Shown here in pieces: positions 21,642-30,876 of a DNA stretch of 41,567 bases. The notes beneath the pieces are model-generated. The model saw only the letters and a program-made list of their open reading frames with translations, did not search any database and was not told the origin of the DNA. The position numbers and the translations under genes were made by a program. The DNA comes from Nitrospiria bacterium (lineage in GTDB: Bacteria; Nitrospirota; UBA9217), in contig CAKKRC010000052.1 in assembly GCA_919902495.1 (NCBI GenBank), positions 1-41,567 on the forward strand, written 5' to 3'. Numbering within the stretch: the first letter of the stretch is position 1; the number at the start of each line of letters is the position of its first letter.

Positions 21642-23408
21642 ATGAAATGGGTACTCGCAGAACATGATGCGGGGGCCGTTTCGCGGCTCTCGGACCAAGC
21701 CGGCATCCACCCGCTCATCGCACGTCTGATGTTAGCCCGGGGGGTCGCCGACGCTGCCGCTGCGCTCTCATTTCTCAGCAGCGATCTTACCACTCTTTCC
21801 AATCCTCTTATTTTCCGCGGCATGGACACGGCGGTCGCACGGATCCATGAAGCGCTTTCCGCGCGCCAAAAGATCGTGGTCTTCGGGGATTATGATGTTG
21901 ACGGCGTTACCGGAGCAGCGCTCCTGTACTTGATGCTTCGTGACCTCGGCGCCGATGTCGACTGCTACATTCCGGACCGCATGACCGAGGGATATGGCTT
22001 GAATACCGGCGCCCTCAGGAAGCTGCAGGGATCCGGCGCGCGCCTTGTCATTACCGTTGACTGCGGGATCAGTGCAGTCAACGAGGCGGAGGCGGCCAGG
22101 TCCCTGGGGATCGACCTCATCATCACGGACCACCACGAATCAGCTGCGGTCCAGGGGAACGGATCGGTCCCGGCCGGGGAACGGCTTCCCAACGCGCTCG
22201 CGGTCATTCACCCCCGGATTCTCCAGCCGGATACCACCGACGATATTAAAGTGAGCGTTGGCTGGCTTACGGGCGTGGGCGTTGCCTTCAAACTGGCGCA
22301 GGCATTGCTCGATGCACCGGCCGATGATGAACGTCTGAAAAAGTATCTCGACCTGGTCACCCTCGGAACGGTGGCAGACATGGGGCGGATCACGGGTGAG
22401 AACCGGGTCCTGGTGAGGCATGGCCTGGACATCCTTTCGTCCGATCCCGCCTCACTGCGTCCCGGCATCGCCGCTCTGAAACAGGTTGCCGGCCTGAACG
22501 GCAAGCGGGTGAATGTGGGGAACGTGGGCTTCAACCTCGCTCCGCGGATCAACGCGAGCGGCAGGCTTGAAAAGGCGGATACGGCATTCCGGCTCATGAC
22601 CACCGATTCCCCCGATGAAGCGGCCCGTCTTGCTGTTCAACTGGACACGGTCAACCGGGAGAGGCAGGTCGTCGAAGAGGGCATCTGGGGAACGGCGCGC
22701 GAACTCTGCCTCCAGGCGGACCTGGCGAGCACCGGCGCGTTCATTCTGTCGTCCGAGGACTGGCACCCGGGCGTCATCGGCATCGTTGCGTCGCGGATCG
22801 TCGATGAGTTCTATCGGCCCGCGGCCCTCATATCCGTAAAGGATGGCGTGGGAAAAGGATCTGCGCGGAGCATTCCCGGCTTCGATCTCTATCAGGGGCT
22901 TACGGCGTGTTCGGACCTGCTGTTGGGTTTCGGCGGCCACAAATATGCGGCCGGTCTTTCCGTTGCGGCTGACCATATCCCCCGGTTCCGTGAACGGTTG
23001 AGCGCGGCGGTCCTTGATCAGTTCGGCGCAGCCGGCTTCGTGAGGACCATTACGATCGACTCGCCGGTAGGCTTTGATGAACTCACGTTCGACCTGATGC
23101 GTGATATCGAGCGGATGGCGCCATTCGGCCAGGGAAATCCGGAACCGCGGTTCGGCGCAAAAGGTCTCGAAGTCCAATCGATCCGGCCGGTAGGGAACAA
23201 CAAACACTTGAAACTCCGGTTCCGGCAGCAGAACGGCCAATCCTTCGATGCGATCGCGTATAACAAAGGGGCTTCGATCGGAAGCTGGCTCATGAACGGC
23301 GCCCGGGTCGCAGCGGTGTTCACGCCCCGCATCAATACCTGGAATGGGATGACGAACATTGAACTGGATATAAAGGATATTAAAATAGAAAAAGAAAAAA
23401 ATAAATAA
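21642..23408 (+). CDS. recJ: single-stranded-DNA exonuclease RecJ
   Basis: A 588-residue cytoplasmic 5'-3' exonuclease used in recombination and mismatch repair. DHH-family motifs are clear: VVFGDYDVDGVTGAALL (DxD), ITVDCG and ITDHHE (motif III). Later come LGTVADM and the DHHA1-domain FGGHKYAAGLSV. A C-terminal OB domain ends the protein. Length agrees with the family. An upstream in-frame extension to 21495 overlaps tatA and is not RecJ-like, so ATG 21642 is used; it lies 22 bases after the tatA stop. Confidence 0.95.
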   Translation: MKWVLAEHDAGAVSRLSDQAGIHPLIARLMLARGVADAAAALSFLSSDLTTLSNPLIFRGMDTAVARIHEALSARQKIVVFGDYDVDGVTGAALLYLMLRDLGADVDCYIPDRMTEGYGLNTGALRKLQGSGARLVITVDCGISAVNEAEAARSLGIDLIITDHHESAAVQGNGSVPAGERLPNALAVIHPRILQPDTTDDIKVSVGWLTGVGVAFKLAQALLDAPADDERLKKYLDLVTLGTVADMGRITGENRVLVRHGLDILSSDPASLRPGIAALKQVAGLNGKRVNVGNVGFNLAPRINASGRLEKADTAFRLMTTDSPDEAARLAVQLDTVNRERQVVEEGIWGTARELCLQADLASTGAFILSSEDWHPGVIGIVASRIVDEFYRPAALISVKDGVGKGSARSIPGFDLYQGLTACSDLLLGFGGHKYAAGLSVAADHIPRFRERLSAAVLDQFGAAGFVRTITIDSPVGFDELTFDLMRDIERMAPFGQGNPEPRFGAKGLEVQSIRPVGNNKHLKLRFRQQNGQSFDAIAYNKGASIGSWLMNGARVAAVFTPRINTWNGMTNIELDIKDIKIEKEKNK

Positions 23409-23528
23409 CAAATGACAAATAAATCACAAGCACCAATATCTAGACTACAACCATTTGACATTTGGCCATTGAAATTTAATGTTTGGAGCTTAATTGTGAT
23501 TTGGTGCTTGCTATTTCGTGTTTGCGTG
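23398..23528. repeat. AT-rich dispersed palindromic repeat, family R2, copy 3
   Basis: Left words AACAAATGACAAATAAATCACAAGCACC; right words TTGTGATTTGGTGCTTGCTATTTCGTGTTTG are nearly their reverse complement (positions 23405-23430 against 23494-23525). It fills the recJ-rel gap. Confidence 0.75.
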
Positions 23529-23535
23529 AAAATCT

Positions 23536-25692
23536 ATGTCGAACGTCCGTCTTGAAGACATCGTAGAGCGGCTCCAGCACAACAATCCCGAGGCCGACGT
23601 GGACCTGGTGAGGCGCGCCTATATCTTCTCCGCAAGGGCGCATCAGGGACAGACGCGCCTTTCCGGAGAATCCTACCTGATCCATCCGCTCGATGTGGCA
23701 AAGATCCTGGCGGAGCTCAAGCTGGATGCCGCAACCGTGGCTGCCGGCATCCTCCACGACACCATCGAGGACACGACCTCGACCACGGAGGAGATCCAGT
23801 CCCTGTTCGGCGACGAGGTTGCCAAACTCGTGGACGGCATGACCAAACTGTCCCGCATCGAGCTCCAGAGCCGCGAGGAACGCGAGGCCCAGAACTTCCG
23901 CAAGATGATCGTTGCCATGTCCAACGACATTCGGGTGATCCTGATCAAGCTCGCTGACCGGCTGCACAATATGCGTACGTTGAAGTTCCTCTCCCCGGAA
24001 AAGCAGAAGCGAACCGCCCAGGAGACCCTCGATATCTATGCGCCCCTCGCCAATCGCCTCGGGATCGCGAAGATCAAGACCGAGCTCGAGGACCTTTCGT
24101 TCATGTACCTGCATCCCGAGGAATACCGGGAGATCGCCGACAAGGTCATCCAGAAACGCCTTGAACGCCAGGCCTACATCGATGAGCTGATCGAGATCGT
24201 GAAACGCCAGCTCGCGGAGCATGGGTACAAGGGTGACGTGAAGGGCAGGCCCAAGCATCTCTACGGCATCTGGCAGAAGATGCAGAAACAGGGCATATCC
24301 TTTGATGACGTCTACGATCTCATTGCCGTAAGGATCATTACCGACACGAAGGTCAACTGCTACGCCATTCTCGGCCTGATCCATTCGCTCTGGACCCCGG
24401 TCCCGGGCAGGTTCAAGGACTTCATCGGCGTTCCCAAGTCCAACCTCTATCAGTCGCTCCATACGACGGTCATCGGCCCCAAGGGCGAGCGTGTGGAGTT
24501 CCAGCTTCGCACCGAGGAGATGCACCGGCTCGCAGAAGAAGGCATCGCCGCGCACTGGCGGTATAAGGAAAAGACGGCCCTGAGCCAGCGCGAGGAACAG
24601 CAGTTCGCGTGGCTTCGCCAGCTCCTGGAGTGGCAATCCGACCTGACCGACGCCAAGGAGTTCATGGACACGGTCAAGGGCGACCTGTTCCCGGACGTGG
24701 TGTATGTATTCACACCGAAGGGTGATGTGCGTGAACTTCCCCAGGGGTCCACGCCCGTGGACTTCGCCTATGCCGTGCATACCGACATCGGCCACCAATG
24801 CGTGGGCGCCAAGATCAACGGCAAGATCGTTCCGATCAAATACGTTCTCCGCAACGGCGACCGCATCGAGGTCATCACGCAGACCGGCCATACTCCGAGC
24901 CGCGACTGGCTCAAGTTCGTCAAGACATCAAAGGCGCGAACCAGGATCAAGGCCTGGGTCAAGACGGAAGAACGGCGAAGGAGCATCCTTCTCGGGAAAG
25001 AACTGCTGGATAAGGACCTGCGGAAGCACGAACTCAGTCCTTCAAAGGTGTTCAAATCGAACGACATTCACCGCGTGGCCCATGAAATGTCGCATAATAC
25101 GGTGGATGACATGCTCGCGGCCATAGGCTACGGCAAGGTATCGGCACACATGGTGGCGAACAAACTCGCGCCGGACCGTCCCCATACCGAGCCCCTGCCG
25201 AAAAAGCCGCTGAAGAAGCCCGCTCCGGAGAAGAAGGGCGCCGGCGGCGGCATGAAGATCGGCGGTATGGACCAGATGCTCTTTCATCTGTCCAAGTGCT
25301 GCAGCCCGGTGCCCGGCGACAAGGTCGTCGGTTTCATCACAAGGGGCCGCGGCATCTCGATCCACACATTGGATTGCCCGAACGTTGCGGACATGACCGT
25401 CGACAAGGAACGCATGGTGGAAGTGACGTGGGGTGAGTTCAAGTCGGGCGCACATGCGGTCAAGATCTCGGTCCTTACGCGGGATAAACCCGGCATCCTG
25501 GCAAGCGTATCGTCATCGATCAGCGCCGCCGAGGCGAACATTTCCCACGCCGAGGTCACCACCGGAGCGGACAAACAGGCTTCCTTGAATTTCACCATCG
25601 AGATCAGCGATGTTGAGCACCTGAACCGTATCATCAAGAGCATTGCATCCGTCGACGGCGTGATGGATGTAAGGCGGGTGAAAGCGGGATGA
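23536..25692 (+). CDS. rel: bifunctional (p)ppGpp synthetase/hydrolase (Rel/SpoT)
   Basis: A 718-residue long RSH protein. The HD hydrolase domain includes HDTIED (74-79). The synthetase domain spans about 235-350, with YDLIAVRIIT, FKDFIGVPKSNLYQSLHTTV and FQLRTEEMHRLAEEGIAAHW. A TGS domain follows (about 390-450, VFTPKGD...). A zinc-finger/conserved-cysteine segment LSKCCSPVPGD precedes the C-terminal ACT domain (about 645-718). The intact HD motif indicates hydrolase as well as synthetase activity. It controls the stringent response. Repeat R2 copy 3 lies immediately upstream. Confidence 0.95.
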   Translation: MSNVRLEDIVERLQHNNPEADVDLVRRAYIFSARAHQGQTRLSGESYLIHPLDVAKILAELKLDAATVAAGILHDTIEDTTSTTEEIQSLFGDEVAKLVDGMTKLSRIELQSREEREAQNFRKMIVAMSNDIRVILIKLADRLHNMRTLKFLSPEKQKRTAQETLDIYAPLANRLGIAKIKTELEDLSFMYLHPEEYREIADKVIQKRLERQAYIDELIEIVKRQLAEHGYKGDVKGRPKHLYGIWQKMQKQGISFDDVYDLIAVRIITDTKVNCYAILGLIHSLWTPVPGRFKDFIGVPKSNLYQSLHTTVIGPKGERVEFQLRTEEMHRLAEEGIAAHWRYKEKTALSQREEQQFAWLRQLLEWQSDLTDAKEFMDTVKGDLFPDVVYVFTPKGDVRELPQGSTPVDFAYAVHTDIGHQCVGAKINGKIVPIKYVLRNGDRIEVITQTGHTPSRDWLKFVKTSKARTRIKAWVKTEERRRSILLGKELLDKDLRKHELSPSKVFKSNDIHRVAHEMSHNTVDDMLAAIGYGKVSAHMVANKLAPDRPHTEPLPKKPLKKPAPEKKGAGGGMKIGGMDQMLFHLSKCCSPVPGDKVVGFITRGRGISIHTLDCPNVADMTVDKERMVEVTWGEFKSGAHAVKISVLTRDKPGILASVSSSISAAEANISHAEVTTGADKQASLNFTIEISDVEHLNRIIKSIASVDGVMDVRRVKAG

Positions 25693-25750
25693 TGATCAAG
25701 GAATGGGGTCAGGAGACAGTGGACAAAAGTCAGGAGAAGAAAGTTCAATT

Positions 25751-26131
25751 ATGAAGAAGATCATTAGGACCACGGAAGCACCTCAGGCGATCGGCCCGTA
25801 CTCCCAGGCGGTCGAGGCGAACGGATTCGTGTTCGTCTCGGGGCAGATACCGCTCGATCCGAAGACCGGAAATATCGTAACCGGTGACATCAGGGAACAG
25901 ACGAAGCGGGTGATGGAGAACGGGAAGGCGATACTTTCAGCTGCAGGCTGCGCGATGTCCGATGTGGTCAAGTCAACGATCTATCTCAAGAATATCGGCG
26001 ACTTCGCAGACGTGAATGAGATCTACGGAAGCTACTTTCCTGCGGACCCGCCTGCACGCGCAACCGTCGAGGTGTCGCGACTGCCGAAAGACGTTGCGGT
26101 GGAAATGGATTTTGTTGCTGTCAAAGTGTAA
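25751..26131 (+). CDS. ridA: RidA family imine/enamine deaminase
   Basis: A 126-residue cytoplasmic protein. The N-terminus APQAIGPYSQAVEANGFVFVSGQIPLDP and the C-terminal RATVEVSRLPKDVAVEMDFVAVK (with the substrate-binding Arg) are diagnostic of RidA. It hydrolyses reactive 2-aminoacrylate-type imines formed by PLP enzymes. ATG 25751 fits the family start; an in-frame start at 25703 adds 16 low-complexity residues. Confidence 0.95.
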   Translation: MKKIIRTTEAPQAIGPYSQAVEANGFVFVSGQIPLDPKTGNIVTGDIREQTKRVMENGKAILSAAGCAMSDVVKSTIYLKNIGDFADVNEIYGSYFPADPPARATVEVSRLPKDVAVEMDFVAVKV

Positions 26132-26222
26132 CCGAACAGGCTGGAGTTCAGATCCTGAAAACTCATTGAACATCAATTCTCATTCAGCAGGCAGCCTGAA
26201 GCAGGCCTCGAACAGCGTGAAC

Positions 26223-26738
26223 ATGCGCATTGCGCTGCTTGTCCTCACAGTCACCCTCTCCGGATGCGGGCCAGGAATCAACGCGTCCATCACCGTCTAC
26301 CACACACTCCCGGACAGTTCGGCACTGACCCGCTACGCATTCGTCCCCATGCAGGACCAGGATGAGAACAGTGAAAATACAGGCTATAAGAACGCCATCC
26401 GGCGGGAGCTCATGAGATACCGCTATATGGAGTCCGATGTGCCGAATGCGTCGCTGCTGCTCTCCTTCAGCTACGGGATCAACGAGGGCAGGGAGGCGGA
26501 GTCTCGGGGAGTATTTCTCAATTCATCGTATACTGAATACCGGCGGGGGCTGTGGATGTTCATGTTCAAGAAGGGGGCCGCCACGGAAGATGAAGCGAAG
26601 GTCGTTTATGAAGGAAGCGTGATGTGCGCCGGAACATTAACGCAGGTGTCCACGATACTGCCGGAAATGATCAGGGTGTTGTTCAGGGACTTCCCCGGGG
26701 AGTCGGGAACGACACGAAGAGAGTTCATTGGACCGTAA
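26223..26738 (+). CDS. lipoprotein, DUF4136-like
   Basis: A 171-residue protein with a lipoprotein signal (MRIALLVLTVTLSGC, lipobox LSGC). The body has YAFVPMQDQDEN, then a helix IRRELMRYRYMES and a beta strand ASLLLSFSYGI, the layout of DUF4136-type envelope lipoproteins. An upstream in-frame open stretch to 26016 overlaps ridA and is discarded. Function unknown. Confidence 0.7.
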   Translation: MRIALLVLTVTLSGCGPGINASITVYHTLPDSSALTRYAFVPMQDQDENSENTGYKNAIRRELMRYRYMESDVPNASLLLSFSYGINEGREAESRGVFLNSSYTEYRRGLWMFMFKKGAATEDEAKVVYEGSVMCAGTLTQVSTILPEMIRVLFRDFPGESGTTRREFIGP

Positions 26739-26776
26739 TGCAGGGACCGTGGTGAAGGGTATGATCCCTGCCAGGC

Positions 26777-27559
26777 TCACTTCTTCCGGTGTTCATGGTT
26801 GTCGATGTGGTCCATGCAGTACCCCAGGCCGCCGCAGTCTGCACAGTAGCGGAACTCCATCTCGGGGTGGGTAAGGTCGGTCTTTGCGCAAGATGCGCAC
26901 CGGTGGAACGCTTCTCGAGTTCCCGACAGGGACCGCGCCTGCTCAGCCATCTTCTTCTTCCCCGTCTTCATCTTCCACCAGATGTCCCTGCCGAAGAACA
27001 AGAGAAAATTGCCGATCGATGCAGTGACGAGCAGCCGCGTGGACCAGTCGCCGGAAATGAATGATATCCCGTACCCGATCCAGGCGAGGAGCGCCAGCCA
27101 CTTGACCTTCACCGGGATGATGAAAAAGAGGTAGAACTGGAAATCAGGATAGAGCGCGGCGAATGCAAGGAACACCGATCCACCGACAAAGACGTTGCTT
27201 GCCGCGTGGTAAGGGAAGAGAAACGATACCGCCACGGTCATCACGTATCCGGTCAGCAGAAAGACGTTGTACCGGAACGCGCCCCAATGACCTTCCAGCG
27301 CGCCGCCCATGAGGTAGAAGGCATAGAGCGCGAAAAATATGAAGAACAGGCTCGAACCCGGCGGTATGAATGGGAAGGTAAGGAGCCGCCACCACTCTCC
27401 GGCGAGGACGAGTTTGGGGATCAGGAGCGCCCGGGTGATGTCCAATTGACCGGAATAGGAGAAGAGATACAGGAAGGCCTGTCCGATCACGATCGCGAAC
27501 GTGACGTTGGGTACCGCGTAGCGGCCGTATTTACGTTCGAGGTTGTCTAATAAAGCCAT
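26777..27559 (-). CDS. rhomboid-like membrane protein with C-terminal zinc ribbon
   Basis: A 260-residue protein with about six helices starting at residue 20. The fold is rhomboid-like (WWRLLTFPFIPPG after helix 1). The expected catalytic GxSG appears only as FVGGSVFLAF, and no catalytic His is evident, so it is probably a non-proteolytic relative. The soluble C-terminus has CASCAKTD...RYCADCGGLGYC, a zinc-ribbon-like Cys set, then a His-rich end. ATG 27559 follows AAGGA at 7 bases; GTG 27565 is the alternative. Function unknown. Confidence 0.65.
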   Translation of the reverse strand: MALLDNLERKYGRYAVPNVTFAIVIGQAFLYLFSYSGQLDITRALLIPKLVLAGEWWRLLTFPFIPPGSSLFFIFFALYAFYLMGGALEGHWGAFRYNVFLLTGYVMTVAVSFLFPYHAASNVFVGGSVFLAFAALYPDFQFYLFFIIPVKVKWLALLAWIGYGISFISGDWSTRLLVTASIGNFLLFFGRDIWWKMKTGKKKMAEQARSLSGTREAFHRCASCAKTDLTHPEMEFRYCADCGGLGYCMDHIDNHEHRKK

Positions 27560-27631
27560 GGTCACGTCCTTATCTGATATTATTTACAAAGCTGGAGGAA
27601 TAGGCATCTCATCATCAAAACGAACTCCAAA

Positions 27632-27689
27632 GGTGCGGCTACCTCATTATACTAGTTCGATCTGGTAGCCGTCCCGCTTTGCGGGGCGA
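27632..27689. repeat. dispersed intergenic palindrome, family R1, copy 2
   Basis: GGTGCGGCTACC (27632-27643), about 20 bases, then GGTAGCCGTCCCGC and GCGGGGCGA. It matches copy 1 at 1985-2045 and ends three bases before the Smr stop. Confidence 0.7.
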
Positions 27690-27691
27690 TA

Positions 27692-27976
27692 CTACATCTT
27701 TACCGGTTTAAGTAGTACGATCGTTGCGCCCCAGCCGCCTGCCTGTTCATCACTGAGCCTGAACGAATCCACTTCCGGCATACCGGCGAGCAGCGCATGC
27801 ACCGTTTCCCGGAGCGTCCCGATCCCTTTGCCGTGGATGATCCGTATCTGCAGAATGCCTTGTTTGCGGCATTCGGCGATATATTCCGGGACCAGGTCCT
27901 TCACGTCCTTCGGCTTGAAAGTGTGCAGGTCGAGCATTCCGCTAATCGGGATCTTTACGGGTCGTTCTTCGGTCAC
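27692..27976 (-). CDS. small Smr-domain protein
   Basis: A 94-residue protein made almost wholly of an Smr domain: LDLHTFKPKDV at the start, IRIIHGKGIGTLRETV in the middle and a GGWGATIVLL end. Smr domains are DNA/RNA endonuclease modules found in MutS2 and as free proteins. The stand-alone form cannot be assigned a precise role. Its start overlaps the upstream TfoX-like gene by 35 bases. Confidence 0.9.
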   Translation of the reverse strand: MTEERPVKIPISGMLDLHTFKPKDVKDLVPEYIAECRKQGILQIRIIHGKGIGTLRETVHALLAGMPEVDSFRLSDEQAGGWGATIVLLKPVKM

Positions 27977-28319
27977 GGATCGGTTTCTTTCTGCGTGCCG
28001 CGGGTTTTCTCATGGCGACCGCGACCGCTTTATTCGCCCACTCCTTCAGCTGGTCCTCGTCCTCCAGAACATCCGCAGGCACCTCGTAGTAGCTCATCGC
28101 GTAGGTCTCAAAGGGTCTGAACGGACCGGATCCCGCTGCCTCATAATCGGCCCGGTTCCCGTCATCAACCTTGAAGTAGAGGACATCGTTCGCGACAAGG
28201 CCGAAGAAACCGTTCTGATGATAGAGGCCGGCGCCGCCGAACATGCGCTTCACGGTGACCGGACCAAACACCTTCAACTGGTCTATAATGTAGTCGAGAT
28301 ATTCCTTGCTGACAGGCAT
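27942..28319 (-). CDS. TfoX N-terminal domain protein
   Basis: A 125-residue protein. FGPVTVKRMFGGAGLYHQNGFFGLV is the TfoX/Sxy N-terminal signature, followed by DVLYFKVDD and a Lys/Arg-rich tail. It lacks the C-terminal TfoX domain, so a role in competence is not implied. ATG 28319 is preferred over TTG 28325. It overlaps the Smr gene by 35 bases, so the two are probably coupled. Confidence 0.9.
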   Translation of the reverse strand: MPVSKEYLDYIIDQLKVFGPVTVKRMFGGAGLYHQNGFFGLVANDVLYFKVDDGNRADYEAAGSGPFRPFETYAMSYYEVPADVLEDEDQLKEWANKAVAVAMRKPAARRKKPIRDRRTTRKDPD

Positions 28320-28372
28320 GATCAAAACTCAACGGGACCCCGGGCGTCTGAAAGGAAGTCCCTTGATGTGTC

Positions 28373-28762
28373 TTATGATGCTGGTGCAGGCTTTTTCTTC
28401 AGGAGCGAATGAAAGATCATATCAAGAACCGCTTTCTGGTCGACCTCGAACTTGTTGAGAACGCCAAGGCAACTTCCCATGGGAAATTTATTATGGAGGT
28501 AGTCTGCGTCCCGTCCGGAGAGGATGATGATCCTGTTCTTGTCAACTCCGATGGAGGTGGCGTAGGCAAGGATCTTGGACCCGTCCAGTCCCGGCATCTC
28601 GAGGTCGACCAGGAGCAGGTCAAGGTCCGTCGAGATGGAAGCCAGGCACTGAACCGGATCGTTGCACGTTGCCACGGAGAGCTCCGGGTACCGCTCGCGA
28701 AGGTATTTCCGGATCCGCTCTAGAAATCCGGCATCATCATCGATGATCAGTATGTTACTCAT
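28373..28762 (-). CDS. single-domain response regulator (CheY-like)
   Basis: A 129-residue receiver domain with no output module. The acidic pair DDD (8-10), the phospho-acceptor Asp in LLLVDLEMPGLDG (about residue 52), the conserved Ser in ILSGRD and a Lys in NKFEVD complete the active site. It may pass phosphate to another component, perhaps the diguanylate cyclase encoded nearby; its histidine kinase is not in the window. Confidence 0.9.
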   Translation of the reverse strand: MSNILIIDDDAGFLERIRKYLRERYPELSVATCNDPVQCLASISTDLDLLLVDLEMPGLDGSKILAYATSIGVDKNRIIILSGRDADYLHNKFPMGSCLGVLNKFEVDQKAVLDMIFHSLLKKKPAPAS

Positions 28763-28811
28763 GGGCCTCTTGCCCCGTCACAGGGACGGGTGGTGGTTGA
28801 TGCTGTCCGGG

Positions 28812-29477
28812 TCAGGATAGTGATTTGCCGTTTATCGTTATCACCCGTCCCGCACGGTCGAACATGGCAACGAACCGCTCGCCTCCTGCAAGTTCAGCGT
28901 TCACGGTATCGCCTGTGTCGGAGAAGGGGAGGTTTTTCATCGTGAAGTAGGAAAGCAGGGTATTCCGATGATCAAAATCATACCGGGATACGAGGTCGCT
29001 CAAAGCATGCACAAGGCCCATGCGGTCAAATACCGGAGGTTGGCCGTTGTCCGCGCCGTACAGCAGGATGAACAGCGTACCGCCATCATACGGATCCCGG
29101 TAATAACCGCTCGCCGCGCAGACCCCGGTAGCGATGAGCGAGAGTATGGACCCGTCAGCGCGGTTCAGATCGACCGCAGGAGTGGTGAACTCGGTCACAC
29201 CTTCCCGTGCGCCCCACGCCTTCAGCTCCCGGGCGGACCTGAGGAGACCTTCAGAGACCTCGGGTTGCTCGTCAGCCCACGCCCAGAGCCAGGTGAGGGA
29301 ATTATCCGACTCCGTACCCAGCAACTGGAAAGGGTATGCGATATCGGCGTTGAACCTCGCCATTCCCCTGTCATGGTCAAGCTCCAGGATATGTTCGCCG
29401 AGGCGTATGATCAGGCCGTTCTGCTTTTCAAGCGTGACAAGCGCGATCTTCTCGAAATAACTGATCAATTTGTTCAT
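28812..29477 (-). CDS. conserved protein of unknown function, DUF6882-like
   Basis: A 221-residue soluble protein without signal. ARFNADIAYPFQLLGTES followed by TWLWAWADEQP is the strongest feature and recalls the DUF6882 family. A C-terminal segment resembles a small beta module (RFVAMFDRAGRVITING). Function unknown. It lies 49 bases upstream of the response-regulator gene on the same strand. Confidence 0.6.
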   Translation of the reverse strand: MNKLISYFEKIALVTLEKQNGLIIRLGEHILELDHDRGMARFNADIAYPFQLLGTESDNSLTWLWAWADEQPEVSEGLLRSARELKAWGAREGVTEFTTPAVDLNRADGSILSLIATGVCAASGYYRDPYDGGTLFILLYGADNGQPPVFDRMGLVHALSDLVSRYDFDHRNTLLSYFTMKNLPFSDTGDTVNAELAGGERFVAMFDRAGRVITINGKSLS

Positions 29478-29641
29478 AGGTGTTTCGTGAGGACGATGCG
29501 AAATGGGGACACTATAACGCCATTAGGGGGATTTTGCAAGGGATCGGTGATGGGGATCGGTGATGGGGGAAGGAGCGGCCAGAGAGTGGTCTGCGAAGCC
29601 GGTTTCTGAAACATCTCCGGAACAGTCTTCGACGAACTGCC

Positions 29642-30571
29642 TTATGCTGATTCTACCCGGTTCCTTCCGTTCTTTTTTGCCTCGTACATGGCTAGGTCAG
29701 CCGCATGGATCATCTTGTCCTGGGAGTCGAGGGAGGGATCGGGGATGCCGGCGACGCCGATGCTGATGGTCACTTTTTTGGTCTCTGTTCGGGCGAATGC
29801 GTGGCCGGCTACTGCCTTCCGCAGCCGTTCAGCGGCCAACAGGGCCTTCTCTTTGTTCGTGTTCGGGCTCAGGACCACAAATTCTTCTCCGCCCCAGCGG
29901 GCAGGTGTGTCGACCTCGCGAATGGTGGACTGTATGATCCGTGCGATCTCCTTGAGCACGGCGTCGCCTTCCTGGTGGCCGTGGGCATCGTTGATCAACT
30001 TGAAATGGTCGATATCGATCATCATGCACGTGAGCGGGAGTTGATACCGCGAGGCCCGCTTGAACTCGTTGGTGAATATGCTCTCGAAGCGCCTGCGATT
30101 GTAGATCCCGGTCAGGGGGTCCATGATCGCGAGACTTTCGACCCGGGTGAGCATGTCCTCCAACTGGCGGTTCTTCTTCTTAAGCTCATCCTGGTGCGTC
30201 TTGGTCCTCAGGCGGGCAAAGATGCGGACGTTGAGCTCGGACTCATCGAAGGGTTTGGGAAGATAATCATCGGCGCCTGCCTCTAGTCCTGATATCTTGT
30301 CGGACATGGCCCCTTTGGCGGTCAGCATGATGATGGGGGTGTCGCGGGTGGATTGGTCAAGTTTGAGCCAGCGGCAGACCTCGCTGCCGTCCATATCAGG
30401 CAGGATGCGATCGAGGAGTATGATGTCTACCGCGCTCGTCTTGGCGGCCTTGAAGGCGGCCATGCCGTCCTCGACGCAGACAACATGATACCCGTTCTTT
30501 TCCAGGTAATTTTTGATGACCTTCGCCTGGGGCTTATTGTCTTCGACCAGCAGTATGTTGGCTTTTGTCAC
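29642..30571 (-). CDS. response regulator with GGDEF output (PleD-like diguanylate cyclase)
   Basis: A 309-residue protein: a receiver domain (ILLVEDN, phospho-Asp in IILLDRILPDMDG, LTAKGA, KPF) joined by a short coiled coil to a GGDEF domain. The active motif reads RWGGEEF, and LTGIYNRRRF and DIDHFKLINDAHGHQEGD are intact, so it should make cyclic-di-GMP. The GTG at 30571 gives the usual receiver start; an ATG at 30643 would add a Cys- and Pro-containing lead of 24 residues without homology. Soluble. Target processes unknown. Confidence 0.9.
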   Translation of the reverse strand: MTKANILLVEDNKPQAKVIKNYLEKNGYHVVCVEDGMAAFKAAKTSAVDIILLDRILPDMDGSEVCRWLKLDQSTRDTPIIMLTAKGAMSDKISGLEAGADDYLPKPFDESELNVRIFARLRTKTHQDELKKKNRQLEDMLTRVESLAIMDPLTGIYNRRRFESIFTNEFKRASRYQLPLTCMMIDIDHFKLINDAHGHQEGDAVLKEIARIIQSTIREVDTPARWGGEEFVVLSPNTNKEKALLAAERLRKAVAGHAFARTETKKVTISIGVAGIPDPSLDSQDKMIHAADLAMYEAKKNGRNRVESA

Positions 30572-30806
30572 GATAGAACAGTCCTGACCATCGATCTGAT
30601 CGGCTTCTCCGGCTCCCTGCAAATGGGAGAACGGGAAATGCAAAATACCTATAGTTAAATTTTGCAGATTATGTCACAGAGGCCCCAAAAAAACAAGAAC
30701 AATTATGATGGTTTTGGGACACGCATTGGAAAACTGCGCTGCTCATCGATCATGATGCCCTGCAATGGTCAAGAATAGAGCCCGGTATTTACTTTTCTCA
30801 GTAGTT

Positions 30807-30836
30807 CTGGTAAATACCAGAGGTGTGAATTATAAT
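30807..30836 (+). promoter_or_regulatory. promoter region with operator-like palindrome before the nitroreductase gene
   Basis: CTGGT-AAAT-ACCAG (30807-30820) is a perfect 5-base-arm palindrome followed by the consensus -10 TATAAT (30831-30836). The palindrome sits where a -35 would be, and no good -35 is visible, so a regulator may act here. The rest of the 305-base gap 30572-30876 shows nothing else. Confidence 0.5.
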
Positions 30837-30876
30837 CGCCCAGGAACAATGTACGCGGGCGAGGGAGGGAGGCAGC

